From the NCBI GenBank assembly GCA_037447655.1, contig JBBHKE010002720.1:62001-126000 (forward strand): a stretch of 64,000 nucleotides of DNA, read 5' to 3'. The notes below the pieces were generated by a model. That model made no database searches and was not told the origin of the DNA. It was given only the letters and a program-made list of their open reading frames with translations. Positions 46,396-56,442 of the stretch are shown here, in pieces. Position 1 is the stretch's first letter. Each line of letters starts with the position of its first letter. This DNA comes from Zygnema cylindricum. Taxonomy: Eukaryota > Streptophyta > Zygnematophyceae > Zygnematales > Zygnemataceae. Made by a program: the position numbers and the translations under genes.

Positions 46396-47958
46396 TCACT
46401 TCTCCCGCTCTCTTCTCTTAATCACTTTCTGAGCATGCTTTCTTCTGCTCTTAATCCGTCGAATATTGCATCTTCTCTTTGTTTTCTTCATTATCTTTTG
46501 TCTGTTCTGGAAATTTTCATTTCTGTCACAGTTTTCTACTTGTTTAATGTCAAGAATATTAATTTTCTGTTTTACCTCTATGTTTGTTTTCGTAGATTTG
46601 CTATCCCTATTAACTTCATTCATCTGAGAAATTTTAATTTTTAATCTTCTTCTTTTCAGCTGCACTCTTTTCTTCCTATTTTCTTTTCCTATATTCCTAA
46701 CGTTTGCATTTCTATTATATTTTTCACTCCCACAAACTTCTTTTCTCAATCTATCTTGCTGAACAGTTTGTCTTTGTTCTTTTCTTAGTTCACTAATTTC
46801 CACATCCACCTTATTTCTAGTTTCTGCTTTTAAGTGTCCATCTCTTCCTTCAACTCCTCTTGCTTCAGTTAACAAACCTTTTTGTAGGCAGTTTTCACTC
46901 ACGCATTTGTCATCTGATAAGGTCACAAAAATCGTGTCTTTCTCTCTTTCGTCCTTTTTCCTTACTTCAATAAACTCTTCCTCCTTTAACTCTATGGTAC
47001 TCACCAATCTGTTCTCTGGAAAAGAAACGGACACCAATTCCGTTTCTGTCACCTCCTTCTCCTCATTCCGAACAACATAGAAGGTCGGTAGGTAAACAAA
47101 TTTGTCAACACACTGTGTATGTCTCTTGTCATCGGTTGAGTCTTGTCTCTCACTCACGAAAGATCTTGATTCTCTTCTTGTTGGTGGTCGAACTAGGTTG
47201 TTGTCCCATCCATCTCTGAAATTCCCTGTAACACATGCACTTTTATATGACGGACATACCCTGAAGGTATGTCCCAAATTATTACAATAAAAACAATTCT
47301 TTTGCTGATCTTCGAACTCGCTATTCTTTTTAATTTTCTGAAACTGAGACTTAGATTCCTTTATATTCCTCTTAGTGGATAAAATCTTTCTATTAGCCTC
47401 TTCATCTAGAACAACACGTCTTGCTACAGTTAAGCTCCAATCCTTTTTATCGATTAACGTCAATCGATCTAAAGCACTCTTATATTCTTTAGGTAGACTT
47501 CTCATTAATAATATAGCTTGTTGGGCATCTGTAAAGTTTCCTCCTGCCAAGTCATTTTCTGCAAATAATACTTGTAAGTCAATACAGTGTTTCTCCATAC
47601 TACCTCCTACATACTTGAACTCAACTATTTTGGTAACATTGCTAAGCAAATGATATAAAGAAGTCTTTGCATACATACATTCTAAGCACTTCCATAATTC
47701 AGATGCCCTCTTAAAACTTAAGTATGACATTACCAAATCCGCAGTCAAGGAGTTCTTGATAACCCTTAGACATTCATGATTTTTCCTTTTCCATCCATTT
47801 GATGTTTCGGCCAAGGTACCGTCCACCATATCCATTAGCTCCATCATCTCGAAGTAGCTCTCGAGTGAATCCTTCCAGTAGTGATATTTTGATCCATCAA
47901 ATATGGGCAGCCATGGGCGTGAGCCCATAACCTGTTGTCCATAGCCTATTTCAGCCAT
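46396..47958 (-). CDS. CopD Gag protein with long basic tail, intact 520 aa
   Basis: The start at 47958 lies inside the LTR, 26 nt before its end. Residues 1-200 are a copia Gag (FDGSKYHYWKD, FKYVGGSM, NFTDAQQAILLMRSLPKEYKSAL), like the Gag parts of CopA, CopC and CopE. A CCHC knuckle, CFYCNNLGHTFRVC, lies at about 222-235. Instead of protease, the next 280 residues are hydrophilic, first mixed in charge and then very rich in Lys and Arg. There is no DSG protease motif, integrase or RT. The frame is uninterrupted, in contrast to every other retroelement ORF here. It presumably forms particles, with enzymes supplied by a full element, but that is inference. Confidence 0.85.
   Translation of the reverse strand: MAEIGYGQQVMGSRPWLPIFDGSKYHYWKDSLESYFEMMELMDMVDGTLAETSNGWKRKNHECLRVIKNSLTADLVMSYLSFKRASELWKCLECMYAKTSLYHLLSNVTKIVEFKYVGGSMEKHCIDLQVLFAENDLAGGNFTDAQQAILLMRSLPKEYKSALDRLTLIDKKDWSLTVARRVVLDEEANRKILSTKRNIKESKSQFQKIKKNSEFEDQQKNCFYCNNLGHTFRVCPSYKSACVTGNFRDGWDNNLVRPPTRRESRSFVSERQDSTDDKRHTQCVDKFVYLPTFYVVRNEEKEVTETELVSVSFPENRLVSTIELKEEEFIEVRKKDEREKDTIFVTLSDDKCVSENCLQKGLLTEARGVEGRDGHLKAETRNKVDVEISELRKEQRQTVQQDRLRKEVCGSEKYNRNANVRNIGKENRKKRVQLKRRRLKIKISQMNEVNRDSKSTKTNIEVKQKINILDIKQVENCDRNENFQNRQKIMKKTKRRCNIRRIKSRRKHAQKVIKRREREK
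47918..47932 (-). promoter_or_regulatory. CopD primer binding site (half-tRNA type)
   Basis: GGTTATGGGCTCACG on the minus strand directly after the LTR, 13 of 15 matching the presumed initiator tRNA-Met complement. It is read as V-M-G-S-R in gag. Confidence 0.75.
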
Positions 47959-49043
47959 GGACTACACTCGGAAGCCCCACATACTACCCCTTAAACAGCT
48001 GTGTTTCAGACGTCACAGATTACTCCACAAAAAACAAAATGATCTCAAACTGCACCAATATGCATTATATCATATACACTGTAAACTCCCAAAGTTACAG
48101 CCAAATCCACCAAGGCATCTAGAAGATATAAGCTCCAGAGTTTCCCAAATGTAGCAGACAGCTTCACAAACTAGCCACTTAGACTGTTCACGGAATCTTA
48201 CAGAGATACTGGAATACAATGAAACTTCACACACATATAGATTCTATATCATAGAATAACTCCACAAAGTTTCACATGAAAGAACCAATCAGAGTGATCA
48301 CACCAACAGGTCAAAGATGCAGAAAACAGTTTGCCATTACTTTGATTAACTTGACTGCGATACTCAAAAATATTCTAAGTCCTACAAGTTATACTCAGAG
48401 AGTTCACTACTGAATGTACGGCGGCATACCAACCGTACGGTATCTACCATCTACCTAAACTATTGTAAGTATACCCGAATAGTTCGAGGTATGTCAGACC
48501 GAACAAATCTACACTAATAACTAATTAGCAAAAAGACAAACCTATGTTGTACATAATATTTACACCGACGTCTCCACAATCTTCGTACGTCAAAAACCAA
48601 GCTACCACTAAGTAACCACTAAACAAATATCATTACTCAAAATCTATACTAGTTACATTATCAGCAGCTGCGTCAGCTGCTTTGTCCGTGCCGATCATAT
48701 CAAGGTAACCGCAGCTGCGTTGACTCGTCTGCGTCGCAGCTGCTCCGTACCGGCGGCGCATATTCATCCAAAATAACCGCAGTTGCGTTGTCCAGTCTGC
48801 GTCGCAACTGCGCCGTACCGGCGGTACCTATTTCAATATTTCGTTTATTCCACATCGGATCGCTTCGCGATCCGCCGTCCATTTGTCAATGCTTGTACCC
48901 GCCACTCAGTGAGTCTTTTACATCACTTTAGTTATATCCGTTTGTTCGCTCCCCCAATCCATGAATCCATTCAAAACCTCCACATTAAACTCCATAGCGC
49001 ACGAAATGTCACGTACGCACGAAACAAACTTTTCAAAACAACA
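47933..49043 (-). repeat. CopD 5' LTR
   Basis: 1111 bp, minus-strand ends TGTTGTTTTGAAAAG and GGACAACA. Same family as solo LTR S1. It holds a 72-bp-scale internal duplication (GCAGCTGCGTTG..CCGTACCGGCGG) near 48711-48830. Confidence 0.8.
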
Positions 49044-52000
49044 CCTACAATACTTCAGCTTAGGAGCAGGAAGAGCTTTAGTGAGTATATCAACAATCAT
49101 TTTTGCATCTGGTAAATAACATAATTTAATCACTTTAGAGAACACTTTTTCTCTTACAAAGTGTAATCGTACATCCATGTGCTTGCTTTTGAAGTGATGA
49201 CTCGGGTTAGAAACAATGAAATGGCAGCCTGGTTATCACACTAGATCACCTGTGGACCAGCTTGCATGTATCCTAGTTCTTGTAACATGGATTTTACCCA
49301 TAAGAGTTCTTCGAGGGCCGAGCTTGCTGCTATATATTCTGACTCCATTGTCGACTGTGCTGTAACCTTTTGAAGTTTGCTGCTCCAACAGCAAGTACCG
49401 TTCCCAATTTGTAGAACGAACCCCGTGGTGGATTTCCGGCTTGGCATGTCGCCATAGCTTGCATCACTCCATGTTTGCAGCTTGACTTCTCCTCCGCCTA
49501 GAGTGAGTTTGAGATCTTTAGTTCTTGCCAAATATCTTAAGACTCTCTTTGCTGCATCAAGATCAGATTTTCTCGGATTTTCTAACGACTGCTGCAGCAA
49601 TGTCAGGACGGGTACAGTTCATGAAATATATTAAGCTTCCCACTATCTGTCTATAAGGTATTATTGTCATAGGATCATTCTCCCCTGATTCTAAATACTC
49701 GCTAACAATGACACCTGGTTCTGTCTCTTCTCCCTCTAACTTCTGCCGAAACCCATTGGAGTTAAACATCCTTTTGCCCCCAGCATTCCGTACTTATCTA
49801 ACATGTTTCCAATAGCCTCTTTTTGAGTCAATTTTATTATTTTCTTATTTCTGTCCATCTCTACCTGGATACCCAAAATATATTTTGCCTCACCGAGGTC
49901 TTTCATCTCGAACCTTGAATTTAGAGCAGTTTTGATTTTGTTAATTTCAGCCATTGATTTGCTAATTAATAACAAATCATCTACATATACTGCTATATAC
50001 ACTATCCCATTTTCACCCTTTAGAACGTAGACAAAGTGATCAGAACCTATCCTTTTAAATCCTAGACTAGTCAAGAATTCATCAAGCTTTATATTCCACT
50101 GTCTAGGGGCCTGTTTTAGGCCGTACAAAGATTTTAGCAACTTGCATACTAAGTGCTATTTTCCTGGTTCCACATACTTTTCAGGTTGCTGCATGTAAAT
50201 GGTCTCTTCTAGTTCTCCATGCAAAAAGACCGTTTTTACATCCATCTGATGAATTTCCATATCTTCTATAGCAGCTAGGGACAGCAAAATCCTAACTGTT
50301 GGAAATCTTACAACCGGAGAAAATGTTTCTTCAAAATCGATTCCTTCATTTTGATTGTACCCCTTCGCCACAAGTCTGGCCTTATAGCGTTCAATGGTGT
50401 TATTGCGATTTAACTTCACCTTGAATACCCATTTGCTGCCGATCGCTTTCTGGTCTGGAGGAAGGTCCACGAGCTCTCATGTTTGAGCCTCCATGATTGA
50501 CTTCATTTCGTCGTTTGCCGCCTCAATCCAGTGATTCCGCTTTGGTGATGAGAAGGCCTCTTGGATGGTCAAGGGCTCCCATGAGACTGCCGAGTTGGCA
50601 AAGTGAGAGCTTGCTTGCAGGCGGCTGCTTGATCTTCTTCTCCGCGGAAATTCTGAGGCTGAGATCGTCGGATGCCGCGCATCGCGCTGATTGCGCTGGT
50701 TGCGATCCGTGTCTTGCTGATTGCGATCCGGGTGTTCGTGATTGCGGTGGTTGCAATCCGTGTGTATTGACTGCTCTTGGTCCGTCAGGACCCGAAGTTG
50801 GTGAGGAAGTTGGAGAGAGTCTGACGCCAGAGTCATTACCGGATGTTGTGGAATCTGCGGGACAATTTCCTGCATGCAATCTAAGATGACATATTCCTGT
50901 ACTTTTTGTTGCTTTTGCTGCTTTGTCATTTGAAATAAATCTATGGAGTTTAGTTCATCCTTAACAATGATGTTTCTAGCTACAATTATTTTGTGCCTTT
51001 CAAACACAAAGACTCTATAACCTTTTGAGTGATCATCATATCCTAACAGAATACCCGGTAATCCCTTTGGTTCCATTTTCCATCTATCTGTAGACGTATC
51101 CAATATAAAGCATTGACTACTAAAGACCTTGAAATGGCTAACATCTGGTTTGCTACCTGTCCAGATTTCGTTAGGAGTTGTTTCTACCGATCTGGATCCT
51201 ATCCTATTTTTAATATAAACTGCACAATTTAGAGCCTCAGCCCAGAATTTCGGATCCACATTTTTATCTGCGAGCATAGATCTAGAGCTTTCCGTGAGAG
51301 TTCTATTCAGTCTTTCCGATAACCCATTTTGTTCCGGTGAATATGGAACAGTCAATAGATGACTAATGCCTTCCTCGAGTAAAAAAGTTTCAAATTCTTT
51401 CGATGTATATTCACCACCATTGTCCGATCTGAGCTGCAAAATAGAGGAATTATGAAGTTTTTCAGCCCATGCTTTATAGTGTTTGAAGTGACCAAACACT
51501 TCACTCTTCTCCTTCATGAAGTAAACTTTTGTAAATCCGGAGAAATCATCTGTGAAGGTGACCATATATTTCATCCCTCTACCTTCGCCGGACCAAAGAC
51601 ATCCGAGTGAATTTGTTGTAAAAGTTTCGTTGACCGATGCTCAGACTCTTTAGGAAATGGCAATCTGTGGATTTTGCCTAAAGCGCAACCATCGCAGGTT
51701 TTGACCGGCCCATCTGTGATTGATACACCCTCTATTTTTCCAACAATGACCATTTTCCTCAAACTATCATAATTTACATGGCCTAATCTTTTATGCCACA
51801 ATTCATATGAGTGCAAAACACCGGAGTACAAAACATCATTCTCCTTGGTATTATCCATATCCATGCGATACATCTTGCTACTATCTCTAGTACCTGTAGC
51901 CGCAACCTTGCCATTTTTGCTAACAACTTGCCGACCATTTTTCAAATTAACCTCAAAGCCTTTGCTCTCTACCAACGACGTAGAAAACAGATTTTTCTTA

Positions 52001-53198
52001 AAGTCAGGCACAAATAAGACATTGTGAAGAGTCATTTCAATTGCTTCTCCTTCTACATCAACTAGTAAGGACACATCACCCACAGCACGAGTTTGGACAC
52101 TCATTCCACAAGCATAGTAAATATTTTTCTCCGGCGTTGCTTTCAGATTTTTGAAGATGGCCTTGTTCCAGCACATGTGGGCTGACGCTCTTGTATCCAT
52201 TATCCATCTGGGGTCCTTCGCGCCCTCCATTGCAGCCGCCATAGCGAATAGATCCGTATCGTCCTCCGTAGAAACCGTCAAAGTCTCGTCTTGGAGAGAC
52301 GAAGAAGCCGAAAATAGTGCATTTCCACGAGGTGTAGTCCCCGTGAAGTCTTTGTAAAACTGGCTTTGTTGCCATCCCGGCCGGTATAAACTTGTATCGT
52401 TAGCTTTTTTAAGCTTAGGACAAAATTTGTATCCATGACCTCGCTCACTACAATAAAAGCATGCATTGTTGGATTGTCTATTTCCACCTTGATTAAAATG
52501 TCTTAACTGATTATACTGATTTCTTTGCTGATTAAACTGTCCCTTTCTCTCAAAGTGTGAATTAAAAGCTTCTACTTGCTCAACATTGAGAATATTAGAT
52601 GTAGCTTCCTCCTTTAGTAAAATATTGATGGCTAACTGTAAAGTCCAGCTAGCTTTATCTTTCTGTTTGAGCATGTCACATGCTCATTTCATACTACAAG
52701 GGAGACCCCTCATGAGCAATGCTGTCTGTTGAAAAGGAGGAAACACCCCACCTGCACAAGCATGCGCATCTACAAGGATACGAAATTTGTTAGAATATTC
52801 AGCATTGTACCGCCAGTGTACTTATAGTCCCAAATTTTTCCAGCCAATAGAAGCTCTTCCTGGACATTGGCCTTTTCATAATCACTTTTAAGAGATTTCC
52901 AGATATCAATTGCTTTTTTCATATTTATCCGAGACATAGCTAAGTCCTCAGATATACAAAATTTCAGAATAGACCGAGCTTGCGTATTTTTCTTAGACCA
53001 TGACGGATTAGATTCATCCAGCGAACCATCCAATATATCCAAAAGATTGACATTTTCAAAATGTGTTTCCACCATATCCGCCCAGTAGACATACTTATCC
53101 CCGGAAAAGATAGGAATTCTTGATGACAGGCCCATAACCTGTTGTTCTACAACCACTGGTGCAGGTGGAGGAGCAGCAGTAGTAGTAGAAGTAGACAT
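49044..53198 (-). pseudogene. CopE gag-pol, nearly complete but broken
   Basis: Gag starts in the LTR at 53198 and breaks near 52770. A CCHC knuckle, CFYCSERGHGYKFC, lies near 52440-52480. Protease reads DTRASAHMCWNK: the glycine of the D-[ST]-G active site is Arg, so it should be dead. Integrase has HKRLGHVNYD and the intact CDGCALGK, then a 4-nt overlap of two frames at 51571-51574 before TFTDDFSGF. The DDE residues lie in HSDVFGP, RSDNGGE and PEQNGLSER. RT (YVDDLL near 49980) and RNase H (WSDASYGD) are split by stops near 50477, 50156 and 49740. RNase H ends abruptly at 49044, where CopD begins. Confidence 0.9.
53125..53139 (-). promoter_or_regulatory. CopE primer binding site (half-tRNA type)
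   Basis: GGTTATGGGCCTGTC on the minus strand directly after the LTR. The first 11 bases match the presumed initiator tRNA-Met complement exactly. Confidence 0.75.
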
Positions 53199-53840
53199 GA
53201 TACACTCTCAGAAGCTATCAAGAATCCTTCCAAACAGTTGTTCTTAAGTGCTCACCACTTCTTATAGAAGCATCCAAACCTCACAACACTCTATCAGAAT
53301 ATAGAGTAGAATAAACACTTATAACTCCCAAAGTTATAGCACAATTGACCTGACAACACTCAAGATATAATACTCAGAAGTTTCCCAAAAACTGTCTGCA
53401 GTTTTACTACTTGGAAGTCTGGATACATCATGTGTTCTGAGTCCTAAGTCTTATACTAGTGTTGTACCGGCAATACCAGTGTACTTGAGAGGTACGTCAA
53501 GCTGCCAAGCTAATACTAAGCTACCACTGAGCTATCACTAAGCTACCATTGAGCTACCACTGAGCTAACTAGAATCGTATCTATCGCAGTTGCTCTATCC
53601 TGTTCAAAATCACATTAAGAATATCAGACGTTGCGTTGTCCGTACGGACCATATCAAATATAATCGTGGTTGCCTTGTCCTGTCTGTGTTGCAATTTCGC
53701 TGCTGCGCTGCTCTGCTGTATAGCAGCTGCTTTGCTGTATAGCAGCTGCGCTGCTCTGTTGTATAGCAGCTGCGCTGCTCTGTCTGTTGAGTATAGCAGC
53801 TGCGCTGCTCCGAGACTGAAAGCTTTCCAAAAAGACAACA
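53140..53840 (-). repeat. CopE 5' LTR
   Basis: 701 bp, minus-strand ends TGTTGTCTTTTTGG and GAACAACA. It contains four tandem copies of a unit like TATAGCAGCTGCGCTGCTCTG at about 53699-53815, and short repeats of GAGCTACCACT near 53520-53570. The gag ATG at 53198 is 59 nt inside. Confidence 0.8.
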
Positions 53841-54277
53841 AGGTGTGCCAATAACAGTTTGATGTTGGTCGGTACCTTGTCGTCAATGCGCCATAATTTC
53901 GTTAGGAGGACACACATCGCTACAAACAATACACATAGCTACACATCGCTACAAGCTGTGGTATCGTTTATTCTTCGCAGTTTGAATTGACCATTCGCGT
54001 AACCGTCGGCGACCTTCCAAAAACTTCGGCCATGACTTCGTGCTAGGGTTTTCTTAGCGTCTTTTCGTATATCAAGCGTCAAATTTGATCCGCGGATACT
54101 CTGCATAACGTATTTTTAAAAACCTTTCCATTGGTGGGAAAATCTATCCCATTTACTATCTCGTTTTCTCTTACTAAGGTTTGCCAGCCTGCCTGATTTC
54201 ATTCTTATATTTTTTTGGCATCTCCTACCATCTTGGCTCCCCAATTTGGCGTGTTATTAGTCCAGCATCGAGCTTTC
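53841..54277. other. Unassigned spacer between CopE and S1
   Basis: No gene seen. Short near-repeats of ACACATCGCTACAA and ACACATAGCTACAC occur near 53903-53950. Confidence 0.4.
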
Positions 54278-55350
54278 TGTTGTCCATAGCCATTTTCAGC
54301 CATCGATTTACCCTCGGAAGCACCACAAACTACCCAAAAACAACCAACTTTGAATCAACACAGAATTCTACAGAAATAACAAAACAAGCTGAAACTACAA
54401 TCACTAATATTTTCTAAGTTACATAATAATCTTTCAAAGTTTAAGACAAAAATAATTAACAGAGTGATCACATCACCTAGTCAAAGTTGCAGAAAAACAG
54501 TCTGCCAGAACTTTGATAAAATTGACCAACTTCACAATGAAGTAAAACACAGACCATGCACACAATAGGCCTAGAAATCTGTGACAATATTAACAATATA
54601 AAGAGGAACACACATACAGAATTTCAGATAGTTCTGACAATAGATCTGTGAGTAATCCTCAGATAAAATTACCACAAATCACCATTAACAATTTTTGGTC
54701 CAGAAAGTTCCTATTCAACAAAAATCATGTCCTACATCTATACCCTCACAGACTTCATTTCTAAGTCTGTCCACCAATCATACGCCTTGTTGAAGTACGG
54801 TGGCATACCAGCCGTTCGCTAACTACCTCCTACATTCACTAGTGTTGGTATACCCGAAAACACAAGTTTTGTCAAAAATTGATAAAACTACACTAATTAG
54901 ATATCTACAAAAAGACAAACCACTGTTGAACCAAATATTTACGCAAACACAAAAGTATGCTTGTTGAGTCATCAAATCATTAATGTGGTCTTCTTGAGTC
55001 ATCATTTGTCGGCGGTCTTCCGTCCGCCGTCTGTGTACCCAAATCGCCACCGTGAACGAAATGCCGCGTGTCACCAAAGTACTCAAAGTGTATCCGCGAA
55101 CCCCAACAGATATTCTGGAATCTATTCGTCATTCTACTGCCGCAAATAATCTGCGCGATACTCCACGAGTAATCATATGCCACGTGCTAGTATTCAAGTC
55201 GTTGCTTTACAAACCGAATCCTCGAAATGAACCGACACCAAATCACGTAAATCACGAATTGTTCCCTCCCCCAAATTACGTACGCCTCATACCGTATTAT
55301 TAAGGCTACACTAAAACAAATGTGTACGAAACTAAGTCTTTAAAACAACA
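54278..55350 (-). mobile_element. Solo LTR S1 (CopD family)
   Basis: 1073 bp, minus-strand ends TGTTGTTTTAAAGAC and GGACAACA, flanked by CTTTC (54273-54277) and CTTTT (55351-55355), a near-perfect 5-bp duplication. An ATG at 54303 opens a frame reading MAENGYGQ up to the LTR end, as in CopD. Confidence 0.82.
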
Positions 55351-56442
55351 CTTTTTGCACTTAATACTTTCTTACGTCAAGATCAGTTCGTATTTGAGGG
55401 AATTACTTTTTAGCCGTTGACCTTCTAGAAGCTTTGGCCATGGCTTCTGCAATTATGTGTCCTCTTGGACTACAAAATTGAGGAAGCCTCTACGTAGTTT
55501 CAACTAGCCCTCTTTCAACTACAACCATTGCTGATCAATCAAACAAAATTTTAACATATCCTCACCCATTTGCAGTCTAGGCTCCCTTAAGTCCACGACA
55601 AAAGGAATCACTGAAAACGCCCAACCAGGCGATAAGTTATGAAGCGGCAAAAATGCCAATTTATACAAACTCTCAAAGAGAGAGGCTGTTGCCTACTAAA
55701 AATGTTAAGTCCCAAACCCCTCTCACAACCCCTATCTAATGCAATACTATCCAATCATATGACTTTATAGTACAGAAAGGTACTACGGCCGATGTCGTTT
55801 CTGTATGACCTTTGTATGACAAGGCCATTGAGTGGACCCGTGTCTCTTTTTTACTCGTCCTTATGTCTCCGAGATTTCCGCTTTTAAATGCTATCTCTCC
55901 ACGTGGTGCCAAGTCATGCGCGTCTAAAAACCACCAAGTGACCATTCTGGGATCTCGGCGGTGACATGTGCCGTTAGATAAAAAACGACTTTTAATGTTA
56001 GCCGTTGAAACAAATGTATGATTCATTTGTTTCGCGCGAAATTATGTTGGCACTATATATTAACGAGTTCTATGTCCCTTTATTCGTATTTCCGTTAATT
56101 GGATTAGAGATCAAAATACAGTTTAAATAAATATCACACCCTGTGTAATTTAACAAACTCCTACAACAGACCGGCTATAGCTGACGCCTACGCCTTGCTC
56201 TGCCGGTCGGAGGTTCGAGTCTTGTCAAACTCAACCTTTTGTTGAGATTGACTTATGTCACTCTTTAGTTCTACTTATGGAGCTGAGGCAGCCATGGCTC
56301 CACCACTCTCTCTCTCCTTCAGTGACTATAACAACTATGGGGGCTAGAGAGAAGAGATGGAGGCATACTAGCTGCACTTTTTTTTATTTCACTAATCTAT
56401 TTAGACCCAGAAAATACTCTATAAATCTAGTTATTTCAACAC

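Larger units (their letters stand above)
44727..49043 (-). mobile_element. CopD: young gag-only copia element
   Basis: The 5' LTR is 47933-49043. The PBS is 47918-47932. One intact ORF follows, then about 1.1 kb of non-coding sequence, and a 3' LTR start at 45233 that becomes a CopC LTR at 44727. A second LTR-like start with its own purine tract (CTTTAGGGGAG) lies at 45459, so the 3' region may be composite. The element interrupts the RNase H end of CopE at 49043/49044. I could not find its second target duplication. Confidence 0.65.

Noticed and set aside
50497-50889. Plus-strand frame of 130 codons opposite the CopE integrase/RT linker
   Set aside because: It is antisense to clear copia coding sequence and has no family resemblance.
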